Positions 50,213-58,101 of a DNA stretch of 60,514 bases are shown here, piece by piece. Within the stretch, counting starts at the first letter, position 1. Every line of letters begins with the position of its first letter. Where the stretch lies: positions 1 through 60,514 of the IMG/VR virus record IMGVR_UViG_3300025483_000009. The stretch is one strand, 5' to 3'. The position numbers and the translations under genes were made by a program. The stretch is from a virus. Below the pieces are notes generated by a model that was given only the letters and a program-made list of their open reading frames with translations, was not told where the DNA came from and made no database searches.

Positions 50213-50872
50213 ATGAAAATTTTTCTAGACAGTGCAGATGTAGATGCAATTGCACAGCGATTTGCCACGGGACTTATCGATGGCGTGACTACAAATCCAA
50301 CTCTTATTAGAAAGAGTGGTAAAGATCCTAAGAAAGTTTACCGTCAACTTCGTGACATTGGTATCACCGATATCAGTATGGAAGTTGTAGGTGCAGTTGG
50401 TGAGATGTTTACTGAAGCACGAGAACTTTACACTGAGTTCAAAGATGTCTGCACAGTAAAACTTCCTTGTACTCTCGATGGTCTGCAAGTTTGTGAGTCC
50501 ATCTCAGCACAAGGCATTCGCACTAATGTTACCCTTATCTTTAGTGCTGCTCAGGCAATCCTAGCAGCAAAAGCAGGTGCTACATATGTCTCTCCATTCA
50601 TTGGTAGATATGATGACAACAGCATCAGTGGTTTGGAACTGGTTCGTTCTATCACTAGCATCTATCAAGTGCAGGGTGTAGAGACAAAAGTGCTTGCTGC
50701 TTCCCTGCGTGATGTATACAAAGTGTCTCGTTCTTTCTACAACGGAGCACATATTGTTACCATGCCTGTTGGTGTCTTTGATAAGATGTACAATCATGTT
50801 CTGACTGACAAAGGTCTAGAACTTTTCCAGAAAGACTACGACGAAACGATGGCAATGTTAGGCAATGATTGA
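50213..50872 (+). CDS. talC: Transaldolase TalC
   Basis: This 219-residue class I aldolase of the TalC/FSA family acts in the pentose phosphate pathway. In cyanophages it is thought to push carbon flux away from the Calvin cycle towards NADPH and ribose for nucleotides. GVTTNPTLIRKSG and the Schiff-base K83 in TVKLPCT are present, along with SPFIGRYDD. It is preceded by a small inverted repeat (TTGGT/ACCAA) and tRNA-Pro. It overlaps the next gene by 8 nt. Confidence 0.97.
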   Translation: MKIFLDSADVDAIAQRFATGLIDGVTTNPTLIRKSGKDPKKVYRQLRDIGITDISMEVVGAVGEMFTEARELYTEFKDVCTVKLPCTLDGLQVCESISAQGIRTNVTLIFSAAQAILAAKAGATYVSPFIGRYDDNSISGLELVRSITSIYQVQGVETKVLAASLRDVYKVSRSFYNGAHIVTMPVGVFDKMYNHVLTDKGLELFQKDYDETMAMLGND

Positions 50873-51071
50873 AGTAACATTAGAAGAGTTTGAAAAAAAC
50901 TTCGATGCATATATGGATCGCATCGAAACCGAAGGAGCAGAGTTCCTGATTCGTAAACCTGATGGCAAAGCAGTTGTTGCTGTGCCAGCTGGACAACTGG
51001 AACAAATGTCAGAGGCAGTTGGTGAAGACGACTGGTATAATACTTACAACGACCACGACGACGCTTCATGA
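50865..51071 (+). CDS. Phd/YefM-like antitoxin-type protein (orphan)
   Basis: This 68-residue protein has the Phd-type core MIEVTLEEFEKNFDAYMDRI and FLIRKPDGKAVVAVPA, normally an antitoxin that binds DNA and a Doc/YoeB-like toxin. No toxin gene adjoins; the next gene does not resemble one. It could neutralise a host toxin or serve as a repressor. It overlaps talC by 8 nt and the next gene by 4 nt. Confidence 0.75.
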   Translation: MIEVTLEEFEKNFDAYMDRIETEGAEFLIRKPDGKAVVAVPAGQLEQMSEAVGEDDWYNTYNDHDDAS

Positions 51072-51304
51072 TCAAACCAACTGTCATCCTTGAGCAGTCT
51101 CCCTATCGCTTTGTACAATGCGGTACTATCGCACTCAATGGTATGCCTGACTATCGCATTCAAAAGTTTGACGAGTGGACCAAGCGATACAAAGACATGT
51201 ATTTGCTTGACAACCAGATGCAACTTGATGTATGCTTAGAAGATCCTGAGTACACCAAATGGTTAGATCCTGAGGGTGTCCCTTGCTACCGCAAATACGA
51301 CTGA
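51068..51304 (+). CDS. Unknown 78-residue protein
   Basis: It begins MIKPTVILEQSPYRFVQCGTIAL and contains PDYRIQKFDEWTKRYKDMY and a polar YTKWLDPEGVPCYRKYD end. It follows the Phd-like gene with a 4-nt overlap, the place where a toxin would usually sit, but no RNase or Fic motif is visible. Function unknown. Confidence 0.65.
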   Translation: MIKPTVILEQSPYRFVQCGTIALNGMPDYRIQKFDEWTKRYKDMYLLDNQMQLDVCLEDPEYTKWLDPEGVPCYRKYD

Positions 51305-51310
51305 TTTACT

Positions 51311-51709
51311 ATGTCTTGTTCTAACATTTCTACTCATGTTGATAATGCCATCGAAGAGGTGCGTCATGCACTGATTCATGCGCTGGAAAACAAAACTGAA
51401 TCTCGCGTCCAAAAACTTTTTGATGTTATTGCTGTGCTTGACGAAGTAAAGCGTGACCTAGGTTACAGTATTTCTGAGGGTAATCCTAAGGAATTCTGGA
51501 CTGATGCTACTGATTATTATGCTACTGACACTAGTCCGTATCGTTTTGATCTGAACTCTGATTACCTCAGCAGCACCCGCGTTGGTGGTGATCTCGATGC
51601 ACTCGATGATGTTGTCACCTTTGGTGCTGCACAACCAGTCGATCTTCCCACCAGTCTTGGTAAGGATGTTATTGACTTTGGTAACTACAAGTCTCGGGAA
51701 GACTCTTAA
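51311..51709 (+). CDS. Unknown 132-residue acidic protein
   Basis: It begins MSCSNISTHVDNAIEEVRHALI, with helices to about residue 60, then a DATDYYATD segment and an acidic, loop-rich half (GGDLDALDDVVTFG). It ends SREDS at a sequence that is repeated 59 nt downstream. The gene is the last before a 250-nt non-coding stretch. Function is unknown. Confidence 0.65.
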   Translation: MSCSNISTHVDNAIEEVRHALIHALENKTESRVQKLFDVIAVLDEVKRDLGYSISEGNPKEFWTDATDYYATDTSPYRFDLNSDYLSSTRVGGDLDALDDVVTFGAAQPVDLPTSLGKDVIDFGNYKSREDS

Positions 51710-51782
51710 ACTCGCCCTGGTGGAGCTAAGCAGAATCGCTGCTGGTCCAGTCTCGGGATGACTTTAAACGCGCCCTGGTCGG
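51691..51782 (+). repeat. Pair of about 32-nt direct repeats
   Basis: GTCTCGGGA-GACT-TTAAAC-CGCCCTGGT occurs at 51691-51722 and 51750-51780 with one indel and a few mismatches. The first copy spans the stop codon of the 132-residue gene. In the second copy the indel removes that stop in the corresponding frame. Confidence 0.7.
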
Positions 51783-51957
51783 GATGGGTCATCGACCCCT
51801 CGGGTTTCTTTGTTCCTAAAACAAAGTGGTGCGGGTGATTGCTGCCGCCTGGTTTACATGTTCCAGTTAAAAATATGTTGGTGGTAAATCCCCTTCCGTG
51901 TGGTTGATTTCCTATTTTGCATCTGAACTAAAATAGGTGGCGAGCCTGGAGTTACTC
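51710..51957 (+). ncRNA. Structured non-coding stretch, candidate RNA
   Basis: This 248-nt stretch has no good open frame and several hairpins. They are GGGTC-ATC-GACCC (51786-51798), CTTTGTT-CCTAA-AACAAAG (51808-51826) and the perfect 8-bp CCTATTTT...AAAATAGG (51911-51937). GATGAC/GTCATC (51758-51763 with 51788-51793) would compete with the first. It ends just before an oxygenase gene. No known riboswitch consensus was recognised by eye. It may be an expressed RNA, a leader or a remnant. Confidence 0.45.
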
Positions 51958-52494
51958 ATGTTTTTCATTCCACATTTTCAATATCATATCGAAGAGTGGG
52001 CAGATCAAAAAGATCAAATTCTTTCTGACCTGTATGCTTTTCATTCGCGTGTTGTGGAATGTAATGAGGGCGACACTATGCACTCTAGTTACTATGAGGA
52101 TACCGATTACTCAGAGTTTCAACCATTCATTGATATGATTGCCCCATATCTACGAATGATGAGTGCAGAGGTCCTTGAAAAGGGATACTCAGAAAAACCG
52201 ATTGATGATATCTCTCGCATCTGGTTTCAAATCCAGAAGCAGTATGAGTATCACAGTCTCCATAATCATGGCATGAGGGGTTGGTCTGCAGTCTTCTATG
52301 CAGACTTCAACCCTGCTGTCCATGAAGCAACCAAGTTTTACTGTCCTATCTACACGGTAGACGGTGAACTTGCTACCTTCCAACCTAGTGTACGAGAGGG
52401 TGACCTTTTTATTTTCCCTGCACAAATTAATCATGAGTCGGTTGTGCAACGCAGTGAAATTACTAGGACAATTATTTCATTAAACCTACACTAG
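51958..52494 (+). CDS. 2OG-Fe(II) oxygenase-like protein (fourth of four)
   Basis: This 178-residue protein begins MFFIPHFQYHIEEWADQ. The core shows YHSLHNHGMRGWSAVFYADF with HxH, EGDLFIFPAQINHESV with the distal His, and ITRTIISLNLH with the Arg. It is close in layout to the 26081 protein, so both may belong to the same subfamily. ATG 51958 is chosen, after the stem-loop region. Substrate unknown. Confidence 0.83.
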   Translation: MFFIPHFQYHIEEWADQKDQILSDLYAFHSRVVECNEGDTMHSSYYEDTDYSEFQPFIDMIAPYLRMMSAEVLEKGYSEKPIDDISRIWFQIQKQYEYHSLHNHGMRGWSAVFYADFNPAVHEATKFYCPIYTVDGELATFQPSVREGDLFIFPAQINHESVVQRSEITRTIISLNLH

Positions 52495-52501
52495 ATTTTT
52501 T

Positions 52502-52572
52502 GCGGGTGTGGTGTAGCGGTAACATGCGAGCCTTCCAAGCTCTTGTCACGGGTTCGATCCCCGTCACCCGCT
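52502..52572 (+). tRNA. tRNA-Gly (UCC)
   Basis: Acceptor GCGGGTG pairs with CACCCGC. The loop CTTCCAA gives UCC, reading GGA. The T-arm is GGGTTCGATCCCC. It sits between the oxygenase and the fibre genes, apart from the other four tRNAs. Confidence 0.93.
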
Positions 52573-52574
52573 TT

Positions 52575-52582
52575 TATAAATA
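52575..52582 (+). promoter_or_regulatory. Late promoter TATAAATA for fibre genes
   Basis: A perfect TATAAATA directly follows tRNA-Gly and lies 36 nt before the gene at 52619. It overlaps the start of the hairpin arm described next. Confidence 0.72.
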
Positions 52583-52618
52583 CTTCTAGCTAAAAAATAT
52601 GTCTTCGGGACTGGAAGT
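52582..52618 (+). promoter_or_regulatory. Hairpin over the ribosome binding site of the 52.6-kb gene
   Basis: ACTTCTAG (52582-52589) pairs with CTGGAAGT (52611-52618), eight pairs with one G-U, adjoining the ATG. It covers the GGAAG ribosome binding site. An inner GTC-TTCGG-GAC is possible. A late transcript starting inside the 5' arm would not form it. Confidence 0.5.
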
Positions 52619-53878
52619 ATGTCGAAACTATTAGCGAACCAGATCGCAAATTACAATGATAATGGACCAGTAGAAGCTAAGGAAGGTCTTAATATTGCAC
52701 AGAATAAACCACTGGAGTTGGGTGGTTCTGCTGGTAATGCTGGACAATACTTAGTTAGTAATGGTTCGTACCCTATCTGGCAAGATCTTCCAACGATTCC
52801 TGATGCTCAGGTTCAGGTTGACTGGAATGCAACCACTGGAATCACATCGATTCTGAACAAACCAGCACTGTCTAGTGTTGCTATCAGTGGTAGTTACAAT
52901 GATCTGATCAATAAACCAACCATTCCACCTGCTCAACTTCAGGCAGACTGGAATGCAATTAGTGGTGTAACATTTATTAAAAACAAACCAGCACTAGCAA
53001 CAGTCGCAACTTCTGGATTGTATTCCGACCTAGCAGGTCGTCCTTCTATTCCTGTTTCTCTATCTGACTTTGGTATTGGATCGCAGGACATTGACTTTGG
53101 ATCTTACAGAATCCTGTTCTCCAATGTCTATGCAACTCTGAACGATCTTCAGGCAATTAACGCTAGTACATACCATGGCATGTTTGCACATGTCCATGCT
53201 ACTGGTAAAGCATACTTCGCACACAATAATGCTTGGGTCCCCCTTGCAAACGAAGCAGATCTTCCAGCGTCTGTACCAACCACACTTGGTTCTCTTGACG
53301 ATGTTGATACAACTGGTGTTTTGGATGGACAAGTTCTGAAGTGGAATGCTGCTTCTAGTGAGTGGCAACCTGGAGCTGATCTTCTAGGTACTGGTGGTAG
53401 CGGTGGTGCTACTGTTACTACTGATGATGTTGCACCAACTGGACCAGTAGACGGAGACCTTTGGTGGAAGTCCGATGAAGGCAGACTAAAAGTTTATTAC
53501 AATGATGCAAACACTTCTCAGTGGGTCGATGCATCTCCACCACTGGCACAATCAACAAATGTTCCTGTTGCTGTTGGATATATTTTTCTGGATGGAACAT
53601 CTCCAACATGGACTGGAACGACAGGATATACAGTATCTGGAGCACAACCTGGCGGAGCAGGAACTGATTATGTAATTACTTTGACATTCCCAACAGCATA
53701 CTCAGCAAGAACAGATTATATTGTTCAAGTTACTTATGACTCAACTGATTATGTTTCTGGAAATGGCGCGTCAATTGGTGTTGCTAGAGGAACAAGTAGC
53801 GTTGTATTCACTCCAAGGAGATGGAATGAAGATCCATTAAGTCTAGGTGATATCATGGTTACTATTACCAATCTCTAA
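52619..53878 (+). CDS. Tail fibre-type virion protein with internal repeats
   Basis: This 419-residue protein has two tandem units (QVDWNATTGITSILNKPAL and QADWNAISGVTFIKNKPAL; then SGSYNDLINKPTI and SGLYSDLAGRPSI), a pattern known from cyanophage and myovirus fibre/baseplate proteins. A glycine-rich hinge (LGTGGSGGATV) lies near residue 260, and the C-terminal roughly 130 residues are a beta-rich, possibly receptor-binding domain. It is driven by a late promoter, with a hairpin over the start. Confidence 0.75.
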   Translation: MSKLLANQIANYNDNGPVEAKEGLNIAQNKPLELGGSAGNAGQYLVSNGSYPIWQDLPTIPDAQVQVDWNATTGITSILNKPALSSVAISGSYNDLINKPTIPPAQLQADWNAISGVTFIKNKPALATVATSGLYSDLAGRPSIPVSLSDFGIGSQDIDFGSYRILFSNVYATLNDLQAINASTYHGMFAHVHATGKAYFAHNNAWVPLANEADLPASVPTTLGSLDDVDTTGVLDGQVLKWNAASSEWQPGADLLGTGGSGGATVTTDDVAPTGPVDGDLWWKSDEGRLKVYYNDANTSQWVDASPPLAQSTNVPVAVGYIFLDGTSPTWTGTTGYTVSGAQPGGAGTDYVITLTFPTAYSARTDYIVQVTYDSTDYVSGNGASIGVARGTSSVVFTPRRWNEDPLSLGDIMVTITNL

Positions 53879-53881
53879 ATA
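53874..53881 (+). promoter_or_regulatory. Late-type box TCTAAATA before the 53.9-kb gene
   Basis: TCTAAATA overlaps the stop codon and lies 22 nt before the ATG at 53904, with AAGGAG between. It is the same CTAAATA variant as before gp19 and the 35-kb set. Confidence 0.45.
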
Positions 53882-53903
53882 ACACGGAAGGAGCATACAA
53901 CAA

Positions 53904-54872
53904 ATGGCAATCGATTTTCCCTCAACTGGTGGGCAACCAACTGACGGTACATTTACACACTCATCAGCAGGTATCACCTGGGAATGGGATGGTACTTCAT
54001 GGAAAGCTCGTGGTAGTTCTGACGCATACACACTACCAATTGCAAGTACAACTTCTTTAGGTGGTGTTAAAGTTGGAAACAACCTTGCAATTACTAGTGG
54101 TGGTGTTCTAAGTGCTACTGCATCTGCAACTGATCTGGATAGTTTGACTGATGTTACTCTGACATCACCAACCAGTGGACAGGTTTTGTCTTACAATGGA
54201 ACTGCTTGGGTCAACGCAGCAGGTGGCGGTGGTGGTGGATCTACTGATCTTGTCAATCTAACTGACACCACTATTGCTAACCCAGCATCCGATCATGTTC
54301 TAAGATATGATGGAACTGCATGGGTCAATGGTGTTGTTGAAAATGTAACTTTGAATGCAGTTACTACTCCTGCCGCAGCACATAGAATCACACTGACTGC
54401 AAATGGTATTGCAAGTCAGAAACTAATTAACGATGCTGCTCTCCTTTACTATCCACAGACACAGTTGCTGACTGGTCCTACTAATGTTCTGCAGAACAGA
54501 GCAACTGCGAGTGATACTGCTAACAGTGTTGCTGATGGTGTTCCTGTTGACATGACTATCGCTTGTGCTGGAACATATGCACTGCTGAAAGTTGAAACTG
54601 ATATCCCTGCATGGGTTACAATCTATGTTGATGCTACTAGCAGAACAGCAGACTCGGGAAGAGTTGAGACTGCAGACCCAGCACCTGGAGCAGGTGTCAT
54701 CGCTGAAGTTATTACTAGTGCCACAGGTTTGACTCAATTGATCACACCAGGAACAATTGGTTTCAATAACGATTCTCCTGTAACCTCTAATGTTTATGTT
54801 AAAGCAGTGAACAAGAGTGGTGCAACTAATGATCTTACTGTTACCCTAACATATGTAAAACTAGAGGCTTGA
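53904..54872 (+). CDS. Virion protein with SLGGV-type fibre repeats
   Basis: This 322-residue protein begins MAIDFPSTGGQPTDGTFTHSS, GITWEWDGTSWKARG. It then has TTSLGGVKVGNNL, two units DSLTDVTLTSPTSGQVLSYNGTAW and LVNLTDTTIANPASDHVLRYDGTAW, and a beta-rich C-terminus. These are common in fibre and baseplate-wedge proteins of marine myoviruses. A role in adsorption or decoration is likely but not proven. The protease gene follows after 1 nt. Confidence 0.75.
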   Translation: MAIDFPSTGGQPTDGTFTHSSAGITWEWDGTSWKARGSSDAYTLPIASTTSLGGVKVGNNLAITSGGVLSATASATDLDSLTDVTLTSPTSGQVLSYNGTAWVNAAGGGGGGSTDLVNLTDTTIANPASDHVLRYDGTAWVNGVVENVTLNAVTTPAAAHRITLTANGIASQKLINDAALLYYPQTQLLTGPTNVLQNRATASDTANSVADGVPVDMTIACAGTYALLKVETDIPAWVTIYVDATSRTADSGRVETADPAPGAGVIAEVITSATGLTQLITPGTIGFNNDSPVTSNVYVKAVNKSGATNDLTVTLTYVKLEA

Positions 54873-54873
54873 T

Positions 54874-56922
54874 ATGTCTGAAAAGGTTTACGTTGTAACT
54901 CTATACAAGTATGAAGATCTAGAAGATTTTTATACTGAGATGGAATCGAATGGATTCCGTATACATCTGAAGCGTCCTATCAGTAGAAACACACACTACT
55001 GGATGACTGATGAGCAGGCAGTAGAATTACGTAAAGATTCTAGAGTCTGGGATGTTCAATTGACTCCAGAAGAACTTGGCATGACGCCAGAAGCGAGTGG
55101 ATATTATGTAAACACAGAACCCTATACAATCAGTGGACAGTTCTGGAAGAGTGATACTACTGCACCAACAACAATTGATCCTACAGATTATCAGTGGGGT
55201 CATATTCATTGTGCAGGAACTACAGCACAAAGAAGAAAGGGTATATTCGGAACTGGTAATGTAGAGAAGGTAACTGATACGGTTGAAATTTTTAACAGTG
55301 GTAGACATGTTGATGTCGTCATCTGTGATGACCCAGTATCATATGATTGTACTGAATGGGATAGTCTTAGTAGTCCTGGAACCAGTAGATTTGTTCAGTA
55401 TGATTGGTTCAATGAACTCAATCAGTATGTAAGTTCCATTGATGACGACAGTCAGACATTGCCAACTGGTACTGTAACTTACAGAGACAATGCAACTAAT
55501 CCAACATACCACGGAACTCATGTTGCTGGAACTGTAGCAGGACAGCACTACGGGTGGGCAAGAGAAGCAAACATCTATGGTCTTCAGGTTCTAGGAACCA
55601 TGCCATCTAACCAGACTCTTCCTGCTCTGTTGATCTTTGATTATCTAAGAGCATTTCATCGTTACAAACCAATCAACCCTGCAACTGGTAAGAGAAATCC
55701 AACAGTATGTAATCACAGTTGGGGGTATGGATATGGTGGATGGGGCGATGTTTCCATCGCTGAGATCAATAATATCTATGATTCTGCCACTGGAAATAAT
55801 TACAACGCTGGCAATCCAAACCCTTCTGGTTGGACTCAAGCTGGAATCGACAAAGACTTTGGCGTTGGACCTAGACCTAATGGTAGATTGAATGCAATCT
55901 ATACAGCACTAGAAGCAGATGCTACTGATGCTATGGAAGACGGTGTGATTCAAGTTGGTGCTGCAAATAATAATAACCAACTGCAGGTTCACCCAAGTGA
56001 TTCTAGATACGATAGCATTGTTACTAGAAACGAAGGCAACTATCCTTTGTATAAAGGATCTGCTCCAACAAATGCACCTGGATTTATCTGTGTAGGTGCT
56101 ATTGAAAACAGAGACGATTTTAGAAGAGCAACCTATACAAACTACGGTCCTCGTGTCGATATCTTTGCACCTGGATCTAATATTGTTTCTGCATTTGGAA
56201 CCACTGGTATTGCAGATAGCAAGTATGGTGGTAGTAATTACTACTATCCTATTGGTGGAACTAGCATGGCATCACCACAAGTATGTGGTGTCCTAGCATG
56301 TGTAGCATCTGGTAAAGACAGATTCACAAACGATGATGCAATTCAGTATCTTCGTAGAACTGGATTGACTGGTGATATGACATTTGATATTGGTGGCACT
56401 GCCCCTGGAACATTTGCTTTCGATGTTCCATCAGCAACATTCTCTGACTATAGTTTGACTGGAAGTGATAGACTTAACACTTGGATTAATCAGGCAGACC
56501 CAGATCTCTTTATCTATGAAGGAGATACAATTACATTTAACATTAACAATCTAACATCACACCCATTTGAAATCAGATCTGCATTGGGTGGACCAGCAGT
56601 TCCTGGTGTTGTTAACAATGGAGCTACGAATGGATTGGTTGAATGGGATACGACTGGAGTTACACCTGGAACATACTATTATCAGTGTACCGTACACTCT
56701 AGTATGAATGGACAGATTAATATTCAGGAATCTGATCAAGGATCTCAGGCAGACAATACATGTCAGCAAGGTAGTCCTAACCTAGAACTTCGTGCCGTCA
56801 ATGAAAGACAGGATGTAATTGACAACGGTGGATTCGTTGATCATCTTAATTTTACTAGAAGATTTGAAAAGTCAAATCAATTGTATCCTAGAAGGAAGTC
56901 TATATTTATTGCCGACGCATAA
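54874..56922 (+). CDS. Subtilisin-like protease with C-terminal cupredoxin domain
   Basis: This 682-residue protein has an S8 protease domain: Asp in VDVVICDD (152/153), His in YHGTHVAGTVAG (H213) and Ser in GGTSMASPQV (S464), with AANNNN as the oxyanion region. The C-terminal roughly 120 residues (about 530-625) resemble a blue-copper domain: H563 in TSHPF and C605-x2-H608-x2-M611 in QCTVHSSM. Next to fibre proteins, it is probably a virion protease. No signal peptide is seen. It may cleave fibre proteins or host surface proteins. Confidence 0.88.
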   Translation: MSEKVYVVTLYKYEDLEDFYTEMESNGFRIHLKRPISRNTHYWMTDEQAVELRKDSRVWDVQLTPEELGMTPEASGYYVNTEPYTISGQFWKSDTTAPTTIDPTDYQWGHIHCAGTTAQRRKGIFGTGNVEKVTDTVEIFNSGRHVDVVICDDPVSYDCTEWDSLSSPGTSRFVQYDWFNELNQYVSSIDDDSQTLPTGTVTYRDNATNPTYHGTHVAGTVAGQHYGWAREANIYGLQVLGTMPSNQTLPALLIFDYLRAFHRYKPINPATGKRNPTVCNHSWGYGYGGWGDVSIAEINNIYDSATGNNYNAGNPNPSGWTQAGIDKDFGVGPRPNGRLNAIYTALEADATDAMEDGVIQVGAANNNNQLQVHPSDSRYDSIVTRNEGNYPLYKGSAPTNAPGFICVGAIENRDDFRRATYTNYGPRVDIFAPGSNIVSAFGTTGIADSKYGGSNYYYPIGGTSMASPQVCGVLACVASGKDRFTNDDAIQYLRRTGLTGDMTFDIGGTAPGTFAFDVPSATFSDYSLTGSDRLNTWINQADPDLFIYEGDTITFNINNLTSHPFEIRSALGGPAVPGVVNNGATNGLVEWDTTGVTPGTYYYQCTVHSSMNGQINIQESDQGSQADNTCQQGSPNLELRAVNERQDVIDNGGFVDHLNFTRRFEKSNQLYPRRKSIFIADA

Positions 56923-56925
56923 ATA
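56918..56925 (+). promoter_or_regulatory. Late promoter CATAAATA before the small membrane proteins
   Basis: CATAAATA overlaps the protease stop codon and lies 21 nt before the ATG at 56947. It fits NATAAATA. Confidence 0.6.
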
Positions 56926-56946
56926 GATGAGCCTTGACTCTCTATT

Positions 56947-57270
56947 ATGTCGGATACAAAACCCGCTGTAGAGAAGCAAGACCACGATGAAGATAAAAGT
57001 GAAGTTCTTGGTAATTTGGTGAAAGTTGTTGTACTTATATGGTCTGCTTCTCTTCTCACATTCTCCTATGTTAGACTTCCAAACGGTCAAAAGATTTTAG
57101 ATTTCGACCCAACTTTTATTGCATCTGTGTTTTCTGGATCGCTAGCTGCGTTCGGACTCTCTCCTGCTAAAGCAGGTGGCAATGGCAATGGCAAAGCAGC
57201 TCAAGCGAAAAAGGAAGAACCTCTTGTTGTTTCAGCTGTAGAGCCAAAGAAAGATGCAAAAGATTATTAA
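56947..57270 (+). CDS. Small two-segment membrane protein
   Basis: This 107-residue protein has a charged N-terminus, a membrane helix VLGNLVKVVVLIWSASLLTFSYV, a second hydrophobic stretch FIASVFSGSLAAFGLS, and a flexible lysine/glycine-rich tail. Two closely spaced helices with charged ends are compatible with a holin, but there is no family signature. It overlaps the next gene by 17 nt. Confidence 0.65.
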   Translation: MSDTKPAVEKQDHDEDKSEVLGNLVKVVVLIWSASLLTFSYVRLPNGQKILDFDPTFIASVFSGSLAAFGLSPAKAGGNGNGKAAQAKKEEPLVVSAVEPKKDAKDY

Positions 57271-57484
57271 TATTGTAGCACTGCTGTCTGGTCTCACCTC
57301 TCTTGGTTTGATCAGTGGCAGTGCTTATCTTTTATTGAATAAAGATACGCTTATTGAAAGCGCAAGACAAAATGTAACCACTGCTGCTACCGAAGCAATC
57401 ACCCAGGCACTTCCTGGTTTGATTGATGCAGCTATGCCTGAGTTACCTAAGACTACAGGTCCTGCTACTAGTATATTACCATGA
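57254..57484 (+). CDS. Small single-helix membrane protein, 76 residues
   Basis: It begins MQKIINIVALLSGLTSLGLISGSAYLLL, a signal anchor or membrane helix, followed by a helical and alanine-rich, weakly acidic part (ARQNVTTAATEAITQ). The ATG is within the preceding gene and it overlaps the next by 4 nt. It may interact with the neighbouring membrane proteins. Function is unknown. Confidence 0.65.
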   Translation: MQKIINIVALLSGLTSLGLISGSAYLLLNKDTLIESARQNVTTAATEAITQALPGLIDAAMPELPKTTGPATSILP

Positions 57485-58101
57485 CAAATGACACATTCAG
57501 AGTAGGAGATCCAAATAAAAAACCATCTGGGTTTAAAATAATCATCAGCACTGTTGGCGCACTCTTTGCCATCTCACACATAGGTCTTTTAGGTTATCTG
57601 ATTGACAGGAAAGAAGAACCACAAGTTCCTCAGGTTCCAGTCATTAATATTCCTAGAGGAGACTATTCATCTTATAGAATCAAAGCTGGTCCTGATGGAT
57701 ATGAAGTTGAGTACCGTGCAAACGATCCTAAAATTCTAGAGTCAGAGAGGTCACTCGATCTGAACAAAGAGAAGCGTGGAATGTTTGGTGGTGGATCTGA
57801 AGAACGAACAGAGTATCGTCGTGATCAGTACACCATGGATGGCACTCGCAACATCGGAGGTAGCGTCTCAGACGCTGAGGGAAAGACGAATGCAAAAAGC
57901 GCCGAGTGTATAGCGGCGGACGCTGGAGCACGCGCTCAGGGTGCGATGGCAGGTAGTGCTATTGCTGCTGGAGTTGCTGTTCCTGCCCTTGCTAGCGTCC
58001 CCTATGTGGGTTGGTTGGCAGGTGGTTGGGCATTGCTGTTAGGTCAGCGTGCTGGTTCCGAAATGGGATCACAAGTTGGACAAGTATTTAATGATTGCTA
58101 A
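57481..58101 (+). CDS. Membrane protein with glycine-zipper C-terminus
   Basis: This 206-residue protein has an N-terminal membrane helix (FKIIISTVGALFAISHIGLLGYLI), a soluble acidic/basic middle, and a C-terminal Ala/Gly-rich hydrophobic part (GAMAGSAIAAGVAVPALAS, GWLAGGWALLLGQRAG) that looks like a glycine-zipper membrane segment. It belongs to the operon of small membrane proteins behind the CATAAATA box. Function is unknown. Confidence 0.65.
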   Translation: MTNDTFRVGDPNKKPSGFKIIISTVGALFAISHIGLLGYLIDRKEEPQVPQVPVINIPRGDYSSYRIKAGPDGYEVEYRANDPKILESERSLDLNKEKRGMFGGGSEERTEYRRDQYTMDGTRNIGGSVSDAEGKTNAKSAECIAADAGARAQGAMAGSAIAAGVAVPALASVPYVGWLAGGWALLLGQRAGSEMGSQVGQVFNDC

